A stretch of DNA of 64,000 bases from Aquidulcibacter sp. Lineage in GTDB: Bacteria > Pseudomonadota > Alphaproteobacteria > Caulobacterales > Aquidulcibacteraceae. The position numbers and the translations under genes were made by a program. Positions within the stretch are counted from its first letter, which is position 1. The number at the start of each line of letters is the position of its first letter. The stretch lies in contig JAPZTJ010000019.1 of assembly GCA_027532555.1 (NCBI GenBank), positions 44,624 to 108,623 of the forward strand, in the 5' to 3' direction. Positions 36,887 to 45,270 of this stretch are shown here, in pieces. The notes below the pieces were generated by a model that was not told where the DNA came from, ran no database searches, and saw nothing but the letters and a program-made list of their open reading frames with translations.

Positions 36887-37653
36887 CAGAACTGGTCCTT
36901 CATTTGCCGCACGCGCCCAAATGCTTCGTAAGCGGTGGCATCGGCGGCAATCCCGATCGCAGCTCTGACGCTGGGAAGGTCTGCCCGCACAAACGGATTG
37001 GTTGCTCGCTCAAGGCCAATGCTGGTTGGTACGGTCGGCAAGTTTTCGGCACGCAAGCGGGTGATTTCGGCAATTCGGCTTGTCAGGGCAGCATTATCTG
37101 TCTCAATCGTTGCACAAAACCGCGCATTGGCGGCTGTATATTCATGCGCGCAATAAATGGTTGTCGCATCGGGCAACGCCATGAGGCGCGAGAGGCTAGC
37201 CCAAGCCTGTTCAGCGCTACCTTCAAACAGCCGCCCGCAACCCAATGCAAACAACGCATCGCCGACAAATGCCACTTGGTCTGCCGCAAAATAGAAGGCG
37301 ATGTGCCCTAAGGTATGCCCGCCTACATCAATGACTTCCGCACTGCTGTCGCCCAAAGTGACGGCTTCACCTGGACGCACAATTTTTGCTAACGGGCTGA
37401 TGCGTGCATGAACTTCCTCTGGCCCCATAGAAATGGTGCCGAGAGCCTTCTCGATGGCTTGATTGCCGCCGGCATGATCTGGATGCCAATGGGTGTTCCA
37501 GATCTCGTCGATCTGCCAGCCCAGCTTTTGGGCTTCGGCTAGAATGGCTGTAGCGTCCGGGGTATCGATACAGGCAACTTTGCCTGTGGCCGAATCGCGG
37601 ACAAGAAAGCCATAATTGTCAGACAGACATGGAAACATATGAATGATAAGCAT
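36886..37653 (-). CDS. gloB: Hydroxyacylglutathione hydrolase (glyoxalase II)
   Basis: The 255-residue metallo-beta-lactamase-fold enzyme hydrolyses S-lactoylglutathione to lactate and glutathione, the second step of methylglyoxal removal. The dinuclear metal site motif is THWHPDHAGG. Further ligands are in VGGHTLGHIAF, FVGDALFALGCGRLF and CAHEYTAANARF. ATG choices are at codons 1 and 6. It lies upstream of and coupled to the DUF985 gene, and is divergent from a methyltransferase. Confidence 0.93.
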   Translation of the reverse strand: MLIIHMFPCLSDNYGFLVRDSATGKVACIDTPDATAILAEAQKLGWQIDEIWNTHWHPDHAGGNQAIEKALGTISMGPEEVHARISPLAKIVRPGEAVTLGDSSAEVIDVGGHTLGHIAFYFAADQVAFVGDALFALGCGRLFEGSAEQAWASLSRLMALPDATTIYCAHEYTAANARFCATIETDNAALTSRIAEITRLRAENLPTVPTSIGLERATNPFVRADLPSVRAAIGIAADATAYEAFGRVRQMKDQF

Positions 37654-37694
37654 GTCTGTCCTTTAAGAGAGAAACTTGGTTTATCCTAGTCCCC

Positions 37695-38414
37695 ATGCGC
37701 GTTGATGTTCTCGCCTTGCAAAGTTTTTATGCGGGCCCCTTGGGGCAGACCGCGCAGGCTATGGCTGGCCGCCGCATGGTTGATGCTTGGGGAGGTTGTA
37801 AGGGTCTTGATGTTTTGGGCTTTGGTTATGCCACGCCCTATCTGACGCCTTGGCTGCCAACCGCGCGGCGGGTCACTGCCCTGATGCCAGCCACACAAGG
37901 GGTAGAGCGGTGGCCGTCGGGTGGGCCAAACCTTGCCTGTATTGGTGATGAGGACCGGATGCCTTTCACCGAAGCGATCTTTGATCGAATCTTGTGCGTA
38001 CATGCTTTAGAAGAGGCAGAAAATCCGCGTGTACTACTGCGCGAACTTTGGCGGTTGCTTGCTCCTGAAGGGCGTTTAATGATTGCGGTCGCCAATCGCG
38101 GTGGCATTTGGGCTCGCGCTGAATCAACCCCTTTTGGCCAAGGCAGACCGTATAGCCGCAGCCAGCTGGCAGGTCTCCTGAGTGACGCCATGTTTCAACC
38201 CGTAGCGTGGTCGCGCGCGCTCTATGGTCCGCCCTTGACCTGGAAAATGGCAACCGGCGGAGCCGCAGAGACTTGGGAAAGCGTGGGCGAACGGGCTTGG
38301 CCAGCGCTGGGCGGGGTCATTTTAGTTGAGGCGGTGAAGCGTCTATATGCCGACAGTCTTCCCGGCCAAGGTCGGCGCGTGTTGTTAGCCCAGCCCGCGG
38401 CCGCACGTTTTTGA
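37695..38414 (+). CDS. Class I SAM-dependent methyltransferase-domain protein
   Basis: This 239-residue protein has a degenerate methyltransferase motif I in GLDVLGFGYATPYL and a conserved MPFTEAIFDRILCVHALEE followed by LRELWRLLAPEGRLMIAV, the class I fold core. The pairing with a divergent gloB is common in alphaproteobacteria. The substrate is unknown. Motif I lacks the usual GxGxG, so SAM binding is inferred. Confidence 0.75.
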   Translation: MRVDVLALQSFYAGPLGQTAQAMAGRRMVDAWGGCKGLDVLGFGYATPYLTPWLPTARRVTALMPATQGVERWPSGGPNLACIGDEDRMPFTEAIFDRILCVHALEEAENPRVLLRELWRLLAPEGRLMIAVANRGGIWARAESTPFGQGRPYSRSQLAGLLSDAMFQPVAWSRALYGPPLTWKMATGGAAETWESVGERAWPALGGVILVEAVKRLYADSLPGQGRRVLLAQPAAARF

Positions 38415-38580
38415 GGCAATCGCCGCAAAAGTCGCTTAAAAATTGTGCTAAGATCTTCCGGTCTGCCGTCTGGCATTGAAAGCAGGTCACAAGCGCTGCT
38501 GATTGTCTAATCTAGAATGTGATGGAATAATCAGGGTCTGGTTCCTGAGAACGAACCCGATGTTAAGTGAGGGGAACAGA

Positions 38581-38925
38581 ATGAAGCTTGTCACCGCCAT
38601 TATCAAACCCAGCCGTCTCGATGCGGTGCTTGATGCGGCAACCGAAGCCGGCATTTCGGGCCTAACGGTTACCGAAGTTCGCGGTTACGGTCGTCAAAAG
38701 GGCAAGACCGAAGTTTATCGCGGTGCCGAATACGAAGTGAAGCTGCTGCCTAAGGTCAAAATTGAGGCCGTTGTCACCGACGACATGGTCGACAAAGTGG
38801 TTGAAGCTTTGGCTGGCGCTGCCAATACCGGCAAGATTGGCGATGGCAAAATCTTTGTCGTCGACGTCGAGATGGCCCTGCGTATTCGCACGGGCGAGAA
38901 AGACGCCGCGGCAATCGCTGGCTAA
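38581..38925 (+). CDS. P-II family nitrogen regulator
   Basis: The 114-residue protein begins MKLVTAIIKPSRLDAVLD. The T-loop contains RGYGRQKGKTEVYRGAEY, including Tyr51, the usual uridylylation site. The B- and C-loop regions follow (TGKIGDGKIFVVDVEM, RIRTGEKDAAA). It senses ATP/ADP and 2-oxoglutarate and controls nitrogen metabolism. The frame opens at 38503, but the AGGGG-type site and family N-terminus place the start at 38581. No amtB or glnA follows, and the gene ends at its own terminator. Confidence 0.93.
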   Translation: MKLVTAIIKPSRLDAVLDAATEAGISGLTVTEVRGYGRQKGKTEVYRGAEYEVKLLPKVKIEAVVTDDMVDKVVEALAGAANTGKIGDGKIFVVDVEMALRIRTGEKDAAAIAG

Positions 38926-38949
38926 GGCTTGCTTAAAGTTCAAACCAAG

Positions 38950-38979
38950 AGGGCGGCCCGATGGTGTCGCCCTTTTTTG
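38950..38979 (+). terminator. Intrinsic terminator after the P-II gene
   Basis: AGGGCG at 38950-38955 pairs with CGCCCT at 38968-38973 and is followed by a run of T. It lies 25 bases beyond the P-II stop codon, implying a monocistronic message. The DUF805 gene ends 5 bases past it on the other strand. Confidence 0.8.
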
Positions 38980-38983
38980 TTGT

Positions 38984-39400
38984 TTAAAACTGGGTGCGGT
39001 CTGCCCAATTTGGTCGAGAGAGCCGATCTCGTGGGGCTTCGCCATGAACGCTGTCAATCACACTAGGCCTGGCATACCAGGAAAACAGGACCATGCTGCC
39101 GACGAAGGGTATTAGGTTCAAAAGCATCCATGAACCAGACTTGCCCACATCATGAAGGCGACGCACGCTGGCCGAGAAAATTGGCAGCGCATGAATGGCA
39201 CCAAAAGTCATCGTCATCGTGCCAATTTTGATCTCTGGCGTGCCATCCGTGAGACCAGACAGTAGGACCGCGCTATCCACTGAGATAGCCAGGCAACTCA
39301 GCGCCAAAACCATCAATAGAAAGTACCAATAAGCGCGCCGGGTCAGACGCCCTGTAAGGTCCAGCATATGGGTCAGGGCATGAAGATAATTAGTTACCAT
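38984..39400 (-). CDS. DUF805 membrane protein
   Basis: The 138-residue protein starts at MVTNYLHALTHML; an upstream open stretch of 30 codons has no family similarity. GRLTRRAYWYFLLM is the DUF805 signature, and transmembrane helices include LMVLALSCLAISV, MTFGAIHALPIFSASVRRLHD and LLNLIPFVGSMVLFS. It is an inner-membrane protein of unknown function, often near stress genes. It is divergent from the ABC permease. Confidence 0.82.
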   Translation of the reverse strand: MVTNYLHALTHMLDLTGRLTRRAYWYFLLMVLALSCLAISVDSAVLLSGLTDGTPEIKIGTMTMTFGAIHALPIFSASVRRLHDVGKSGSWMLLNLIPFVGSMVLFSWYARPSVIDSVHGEAPRDRLSRPNWADRTQF

Positions 39401-39555
39401 TGTGCGAGAGTAACACCACGGTCTTTGTAAACCCTTGAGCGGGCCCGTAAAATTGGACGGGAGTGTGTCCAGGTGAGGGTCGCGCGCCACCGGGAATCAT
39501 GGCCTACTTTAAACGCTAGAGTTGTTTCCAGTTCTTTGAGGTGTGAGAGTTCGTG

Positions 39556-40680
39556 ATGAATGCGCTTGCGCAACTCCACCTTTCCCACAATTGGCTGCGG
39601 GCGTGGTTTGCCATTTTGACGCTGATCTTGGCTGGAATTGCCATCTATCTTCAGCTTGGGCTGTCGAGCTATTTTTTGTCGCGTTATGCGCTCCTCGAAC
39701 GGCAAGCCACAGCGCCTATCGTTGTGTTGTCCCAGAAGCAGGGGAGCGATCGGTATGTAAAGATACCTGATGAGGCGATCGCTCAAATCGGTCGAAGTCC
39801 CAATGTTGGCAACTTTGAACTGATCCGACAAAAGCATACCTATTTGGGTATCGGCACAAAGGGACAAGGATTTGGCGCAAACATCATTGACCCAAACGAG
39901 CCCGCATTATCAGCGCCACTGGTTATGCCGACCGAAGCTAAGCAACTGCTCCAAATACCAAATTCAGTTTTACTGACGGACGAAGATGCGCGGTCTAGTG
40001 GCCTTGGACTTGGCGACGAATTTGTCCAGCACGGTGTCAAACTTCGTGTTGTCGGGCTCATGGATGGGAACCTCGGACCTCGCGGGAGCTTGGTCTCCCG
40101 AGAAACTGTTGAAACCCTGAACAATGCCGCAGATCGGAAACGGGACACGCCAGTCTATTCAATCTTAATTGCTCCAAAGGCAGGCACGTCAGTTGGCCAA
40201 GCGATTACTGGCCTCAATCGTGAGTTGAAGGGGCTCGGCGCGCAGGCCATGAGCCGGGAGCAATTGACCCAAAAGGTCATTGAGGATGCCCTAAAGGATC
40301 AGCGTGACATTCGTGCATTTATCTATCTTGCTTTCTTCATTGGGGTGATCGCTTTATTGATCATCTCTCAGGCAATTCATGCCATGATCGCAGGCCAGCG
40401 TGTTGAGTTTGCCACACTGCTTGCCATGGGAGTGCCTAAGTGGCGGGTGGCCCTTTTGGTACTTGAGCAGACGGTTTGGATCGGCTTGATTGCATCGGCC
40501 TTTGCCCTCTCCGGTGGCCTAGTGGGCCAATTGGTTTTGGAGAAGGCGGATGTTTACATTCTCCTCTATCCCTCGCAGGTTCCGCTCGTGTCAGGTGCCA
40601 TTCTTGTGACATCATGCCTTGCATGCATGATGTCATTACCAACTATTTTTGGTCTCAAACCAGTTGAGTTGCTGCGATGA
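39556..40680 (+). CDS. ABC transporter permease, FtsX/DevC-like
   Basis: The 374-residue protein has TM1 at about 17-37 (FAILTLILAGIAIYLQ), a periplasmic domain of about 220 residues, then three C-terminal transmembrane helices (FIYLAFFIGVIALLIIS, GLIASAFALSGGLVG and ILVTSCLACMM). This is the FtsX/MacB-type half permease layout. The periplasmic part contains KIPDEAIAQIGRSP and LRVVGLMDGNLGPRGSL. The ATG at 39556 is preferred over a GTG at 39553. The end overlaps the ATPase gene by four bases. Its cargo is unknown, and no membrane-fusion protein gene is adjacent. Confidence 0.82.
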   Translation: MNALAQLHLSHNWLRAWFAILTLILAGIAIYLQLGLSSYFLSRYALLERQATAPIVVLSQKQGSDRYVKIPDEAIAQIGRSPNVGNFELIRQKHTYLGIGTKGQGFGANIIDPNEPALSAPLVMPTEAKQLLQIPNSVLLTDEDARSSGLGLGDEFVQHGVKLRVVGLMDGNLGPRGSLVSRETVETLNNAADRKRDTPVYSILIAPKAGTSVGQAITGLNRELKGLGAQAMSREQLTQKVIEDALKDQRDIRAFIYLAFFIGVIALLIISQAIHAMIAGQRVEFATLLAMGVPKWRVALLVLEQTVWIGLIASAFALSGGLVGQLVLEKADVYILLYPSQVPLVSGAILVTSCLACMMSLPTIFGLKPVELLR

Positions 40681-41378
40681 CGGAGGCCCCAATCCTGTCC
40701 GCAAGTGCGATTTCCAAGTCCTTTGGACGCGGCGCAGCTGCCGTGCGGGCGCTTGATGGTGTAAGTTTCTCGGTTGAGCGGGGCAGTCTTACGCTGCTCA
40801 AAGGTGCCAGCGGGTCGGGCAAATCCTGTCTGCTTGCGGCTTTATCCGGTCTGCAAAGACCAGAGAGTGGCAGCGTGATCGCCAAAGGCACAGACGTGTG
40901 GGCACGAGGCGGACGATCTGCCGAGCGCTTTCGTCGCCAGCATTGTGGTTATGTCTTTCAGACCCCGGGGCTTTTCCCGTCCCTGACAGCTTGGCAGCAA
41001 GTCTTTGTCCCGTTGCGGCTTTTGGGCGTTCCCGTTGCAGACGCTAAGGCAAGGGCATCCCATTATCTCGACCTGGTTGGTCTGATTGACCGCGCCCAAT
41101 CAAAGCCAAGTCAATTGTCTGGAGGGCAAAATCAACGGGTTGCTATCGCGCGCATGCTGGCAAAGCGGCCTGCCTTCATCTTCTGTGATGAACCCACGTC
41201 GGCATTAGATGGCCGCAATGCCGTCATGGTCGCAAAACTGCTGAGCGCGGCAGCCGTAGAGCAAGGCGCAACTATTCTTTGCGCCACCCATGATGATCGT
41301 TTGGTGCCTTTTGCAAATCGCGTGATCGAGTTGGAAGAAGGCCGTTTGGTCTCTGATACGGCGGAGCCTAAGCTATGA
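40677..41378 (+). CDS. ABC transporter ATPase, LolD/MacB-like
   Basis: The 233-residue ATPase has Walker A GASGSGKSCLLAAL, Q-loop YVFQTPGLFPSL, signature LSGGQNQRVAIARML and Walker B FIFCDEPTSALDG, with a switch histidine in CATHDDR. This is the small cytoplasmic partner of FtsX-type permeases. It overlaps the permease before it and a 54-residue membrane protein after it, each by four bases. Confidence 0.9.
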   Translation: MTEAPILSASAISKSFGRGAAAVRALDGVSFSVERGSLTLLKGASGSGKSCLLAALSGLQRPESGSVIAKGTDVWARGGRSAERFRRQHCGYVFQTPGLFPSLTAWQQVFVPLRLLGVPVADAKARASHYLDLVGLIDRAQSKPSQLSGGQNQRVAIARMLAKRPAFIFCDEPTSALDGRNAVMVAKLLSAAAVEQGATILCATHDDRLVPFANRVIELEEGRLVSDTAEPKL

Positions 41379-41539
41379 GAATCTTACGCTTTTTCGGCAC
41401 CGTTTGGGGCTGGCTTATCCTCGCTTTGATCCTCGCCCTTTGGGCTCTCACGATCCTTAGTGCCCGCGAAAACGAACGGACTGATTTCAACCTGCGTGTC
41501 TGGAACGGTGTCGAAGCGAGTCAGAAACCCACTCCCTAG
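41375..41539 (+). CDS. 54-residue single-pass membrane protein in the ABC transporter operon
   Basis: An ATG at 41375 overlaps the ATPase stop (ATGA) and opens a 54-residue frame to a TAG at 41537-41539. The N-terminus is basic (MRILRF), followed by a hydrophobic helix ([19 protein letters not shown], about 10-28) and a polar C-terminal tail. It looks like a signal-anchor or small inner-membrane subunit. Coupled translation suggests a stable partner of the FtsX-type transporter. No family is recognised. The stop overlaps the convergent uvrA tail by four bases. Confidence 0.72.
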   Translation: MRILRFFGTVWGWLILALILALWALTILSARENERTDFNLRVWNGVEASQKPTP

Positions 41540-44454
41540 GCTTTAGTCTCCACTTGCGCCTCTTGGGCCATGCGTTCGGCTTGGGCGAGGCGGCGTTCTT
41601 CGTGTTTGAGCAAGGTCTCTTTCAAATAGCGGCCGGTCCATGAGCCTGCGACTAAGGCCACCTCTTCAGGAGTGCCCTCGGCGACAATCAAGCCACCGCC
41701 ATCGCCGCCTTCAGGGCCTAGATCGATCAACCAATCGGCTGTTTTGATCACGTCCAAATTATGCTCAATCACCAAGACACTATTGCCCTGATCCACCAGT
41801 TCTTGCAGCACTTCCAAAAGCTTACGTGTATCTTCAAAATGCAGACCGGTGGTGGGCTCATCAAGAATATAGAGCGTTCGCCCCGTAGCGCGGCGCGACA
41901 ATTCCTTGGACAGCTTCACCCGTTGGGCTTCCCCGCCAGACAAGGTGGTCGCCTGCTGGCCGACTTTCACATAGCCGAGGCCCACCCGCACCAAAGTCTC
42001 CATCTTGTCGCGAATAGAGGGTACGGCTTGGAAGAAGCCCGCAGCCTCATCCACCGTCATGTCCAAAACTTGCGCGATGGATTTGTTGCGATAAGTGACT
42101 TCCAAAGTCTCCCGATTATAGCGCTGGCCGTGGCAGACGTCGCAGGTGACATAGACGTCCGGTAAGAAGTGCATTTCGATCTTCTGCACCCCATCGCCTT
42201 GGCAGGCTTCACAGCGACCGCCTTTGACGTTGAAGCTGAACCGGCCCGGGCCATAGCCGCGTGCCTTTGACTCTGGCAGTGCAGCAAACCAGTCGCGGAT
42301 TGGACCGAAGGCACCAGTATATGTCGCAGGATTGGATCGCGGCGTGCGGCCAATCGGACTCTGGTCAATATCAATCACCTTATCGAGGTGGTGCAGACCT
42401 TCCAGTGCCTTATGTGGACCAGGCACTTCATTTGCCCCGTTCAAGCGACGGGCGAGGGCCTTATAGAGCGTCTCGAGAATAAGGGTGGATTTGCCCCCGC
42501 CTGAGACACCGGTCACGCAGGTGAAAATTCCCAGTGGAATATCAACCGAGACATTCTTGAGATTATTGCCGGTTGCCCCTTCGATGCGAAGGAATTTCTT
42601 GGGATTGCGACGACGGCGCTTTGGCGGGATCGGGATCGATTTTTCCCCGCGCAGATAGGCTCCGGTCAGGCTACCCTTGGTCGATTCAATGTCAGCTGGC
42701 TTGCCTTGTGCCACAACTTGGCCGCCATGAATGCCGGCCAGCGGCCCCATATCGAGCACATGGTCTGCTGTCAGAATCGCTTCCTCATCATGCTCAACCA
42801 CGATGACGCTATTGCCGAGGTCACGCAGACCTTTGAGCGAGGTCAAAAGGCGGGTGTTATCGCGCTGATGTAAACCGATGCTGGGCTCATCTAGGACATA
42901 GAGCACGCCGGTAAGTCCCGAGCCAATTTGGCTGGCCAGTCGGATGCGCTGGCTTTCGCCCCCTGAAAGGGTCGCCGAACCACGATGCAAAGTGAGATAA
43001 TCCAACCCGACATCGACCAAGAAGCGAAGGCGCTCCTTGATCTCTTTCAAAACTCGGGTCGCGATTTCCAACTCTTTAGGCGTAAGCCGGCCTTCTAAAT
43101 CGACAAACCAATCGCGCGCACCCCGGATTGAACGAGAGGACACTACTGAGACATCTTCGCCCCCGACGCGCACCGCGAGTGCTTCTGGCTTTAAACGCTT
43201 ACCGTCGCAGGTCGGGCATTTTTGGGCGGATTGATAGCGGCCCAATTCCTCGCGCGACCAGGCCGAGTCAGTCTCGCGCCAGCGCCGTTCCAAATTGGGG
43301 ATCACGCCTTCAAAGGTCTTGGTGGTTTCATACCGCCGCGCGCCATCATCATAGACAAATTTCACCTTTTCGGTACCCGATCCATAGAGCACAAGCTTCT
43401 GAAAGCTTTCTGGAAGTTTTGTCCAAGGTGTCGTCAACGCAACTTCGGCATGGCGCGCCAGGGCTTGCAAGGTTTGGGTATAAAGCGGTGAAGCTCCCTT
43501 CGCCCATGGTGCAATTACGCCATCATTCAGGGTCTTGCTGGAATCGGGTACCACCAACTCTTGGTCAAATTTGAGCTGCACGCCTAAGCCGTCGCAGGTA
43601 GGGCAAGCACCAAAGGGATTGTTGAAGGAGAATAGGCGCGGCTCGATCTCTGGGATGGTAAAGCCCGACACCGGGCAGGCAAATTTCGCTGAGAACAGCA
43701 TCCGTCGTGCGACGCCTTTATCATCCTTTTCATCGGCGAATTCAGCTAAAGCGATGCCATCCGCCAAGCGTAAGCAGGTCTCAAAACCCTCTGCCAGACG
43801 TTGTTCGATGCCTGAACGAACCGCAATGCGATCGACCACCACATCAATGTCATGCTTCAATTTCTTGTCGAGGTCAGGGGCATTCTCAAGCTCATAATAC
43901 TCGCCATTGATCTTAGCGCGCACAAAGCCTTGCTTGATCCAGCTTTTAAATTCTGTCTTAAACTCACCCTTCCGGCCGCGCACAACGGGTGCCAATAGGA
44001 AGAGACGCGTGCCTTCCGGTAGGACAATAATTTTGTCTACCATCTGGCTGACCGTCTGGCTCTCAATTGGCAGGCCAGTCGCAGGCGAATAGGGCACGCC
44101 AATGCGGGCCCACAGAAGGCGCATGTAGTCGTAAATCTCGGTCACTGTGCCGACGGTTGACCGCGGGTTCTTCGACGTTGTCTTTTGCTCAATCGAGATG
44201 GCGGGCGACAAGCCTTCAATCGAGTCCATGTCCGGTTTTTGCATCAGCTCTAGGAACTGTCGCGCATAGGCGGAAAGGCTTTCGACATAGCGTCTTTGGC
44301 CTTCAGCATAGATCGTGTCAAAAGCCAGCGAGCTTTTGCCTGATCCAGATAGGCCTGTGATCACCACTAACTCACCGCGAGGGATTTCAACCGTGACATT
44401 CTTCAAATTGTGTTCGCGCGCGCCGCGCACACGGATTACTGGCGATTCAGACAT
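41536..44454 (-). CDS. uvrA: Excinuclease ABC subunit A
   Basis: UvrA detects bulky DNA lesions and loads UvrB. The 972-residue protein has two ABC ATPase halves ([12 protein letters not shown] and [12 protein letters not shown]), signatures [13 protein letters not shown] and [13 protein letters not shown], and a zinc-binding insert in the second half ([16 protein letters not shown], then [12 protein letters not shown]). An SOS box lies 91 bases upstream in the region shared with ssb, so DNA-damage induction by LexA is likely. The C-terminal tail is charged and divergent. Confidence 0.96.
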   Translation of the reverse strand: MSESPVIRVRGAREHNLKNVTVEIPRGELVVITGLSGSGKSSLAFDTIYAEGQRRYVESLSAYARQFLELMQKPDMDSIEGLSPAISIEQKTTSKNPRSTVGTVTEIYDYMRLLWARIGVPYSPATGLPIESQTVSQMVDKIIVLPEGTRLFLLAPVVRGRKGEFKTEFKSWIKQGFVRAKINGEYYELENAPDLDKKLKHDIDVVVDRIAVRSGIEQRLAEGFETCLRLADGIALAEFADEKDDKGVARRMLFSAKFACPVSGFTIPEIEPRLFSFNNPFGACPTCDGLGVQLKFDQELVVPDSSKTLNDGVIAPWAKGASPLYTQTLQALARHAEVALTTPWTKLPESFQKLVLYGSGTEKVKFVYDDGARRYETTKTFEGVIPNLERRWRETDSAWSREELGRYQSAQKCPTCDGKRLKPEALAVRVGGEDVSVVSSRSIRGARDWFVDLEGRLTPKELEIATRVLKEIKERLRFLVDVGLDYLTLHRGSATLSGGESQRIRLASQIGSGLTGVLYVLDEPSIGLHQRDNTRLLTSLKGLRDLGNSVIVVEHDEEAILTADHVLDMGPLAGIHGGQVVAQGKPADIESTKGSLTGAYLRGEKSIPIPPKRRRRNPKKFLRIEGATGNNLKNVSVDIPLGIFTCVTGVSGGGKSTLILETLYKALARRLNGANEVPGPHKALEGLHHLDKVIDIDQSPIGRTPRSNPATYTGAFGPIRDWFAALPESKARGYGPGRFSFNVKGGRCEACQGDGVQKIEMHFLPDVYVTCDVCHGQRYNRETLEVTYRNKSIAQVLDMTVDEAAGFFQAVPSIRDKMETLVRVGLGYVKVGQQATTLSGGEAQRVKLSKELSRRATGRTLYILDEPTTGLHFEDTRKLLEVLQELVDQGNSVLVIEHNLDVIKTADWLIDLGPEGGDGGGLIVAEGTPEEVALVAGSWTGRYLKETLLKHEERRLAQAERMAQEAQVETKA

Positions 44455-44544
44455 GTGTGACCTTGATTATGCTAACCTTAGAGCTGAAGCCCCAAGGCCA
44501 AAACAATGTTGCCCTGATTAGCGCGTGCGAACCAGCTTGACGAA

Positions 44545-44559
44545 TAGAACATTATGTGA
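44545..44559. promoter_or_regulatory. SOS (LexA) box between uvrA and ssb
   Basis: GAAC at 44545-44548 and GAAC at 44556-44559 are separated by seven bases, the direct repeat bound by alphaproteobacterial LexA. It could control uvrA, ssb or both. Confidence 0.82.
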
Positions 44560-44740
44560 ACATCTTGCGCTTGTCCACGGCATGCACAGTTTTACATGCT
44601 TATCCACAAGGCGAGGCGGTTTGTGTGTCGCCCCTCTCTTCTGGTTTGGACATGAGACCTGTAGCGTCAGTTTCAAATGGATACGATGCCAAGGCGCGAC
44701 AGGATGAGTCGGCAGCGGCAAAAAAGACGGAGTAAGGGCA

Positions 44741-45259
44741 ATGGCGGGCAGCGTGAACAAAGTGATCTTGGTTGGAAACTTAGGGCGCGACCCTGAGATC
44801 AAGTCCTTTCCATCAGGCGATCGAATCGCGGAGTTTTCTGTCGCGACCAGTGAGCGCTGGAATGACAAAGCAACTGGCGAGAAAAAAGAAAAGACCGAAT
44901 GGCACCGCGTTGTTGTGCGTAACGACAATCTGGTGAAGGTCGTCGAAAACTACGTCAAAAAGGGTAGCAAGGTCTATGTTGAAGGCCAGCTGCAGACCCG
45001 TGAGTGGACTGATCAAGCTGGTCAGAAGCGTTATTCCACGGAAGTGGTTATTGGCCGCTTCAAAGGTGAAATCACTATCCTCGATGGCCGTTCTGGTGGT
45101 GGCGACATGGTCGAAGATCGTTCAGAAGGCGGATTTGGTGGCGGTCGTTCGATGGGCGGTAGCGGCGGCGGCTTTGGCGGCGGATCCTCTGCACCCAGGG
45201 CTGTTCAAGGTGAAAAACGCTCATTTGCGGCGGACCTTGAGGACGATATCCCGTTCTGA
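44741..45259 (+). CDS. ssb: Single-stranded DNA-binding protein
   Basis: The 172-residue protein has an OB fold (about 1-110: [29 protein letters not shown] and WHRVVVRND), a Gly-rich linker and the acidic tip DLEDDIPF that docks partner proteins. It protects single-stranded DNA in replication and repair. A GGAG site precedes the ATG. It is divergent from uvrA around an SOS box. Confidence 0.95.
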   Translation: MAGSVNKVILVGNLGRDPEIKSFPSGDRIAEFSVATSERWNDKATGEKKEKTEWHRVVVRNDNLVKVVENYVKKGSKVYVEGQLQTREWTDQAGQKRYSTEVVIGRFKGEITILDGRSGGGDMVEDRSEGGFGGGRSMGGSGGGFGGGSSAPRAVQGEKRSFAADLEDDIPF

Positions 45260-45270
45260 TCGGACCAGGC

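Noticed and set aside
38581..38925. Start of the P-II gene at 38503
   Set aside because: The 26 added codons are not found in P-II proteins; the family start MKLVTAIIKP is at 38581.
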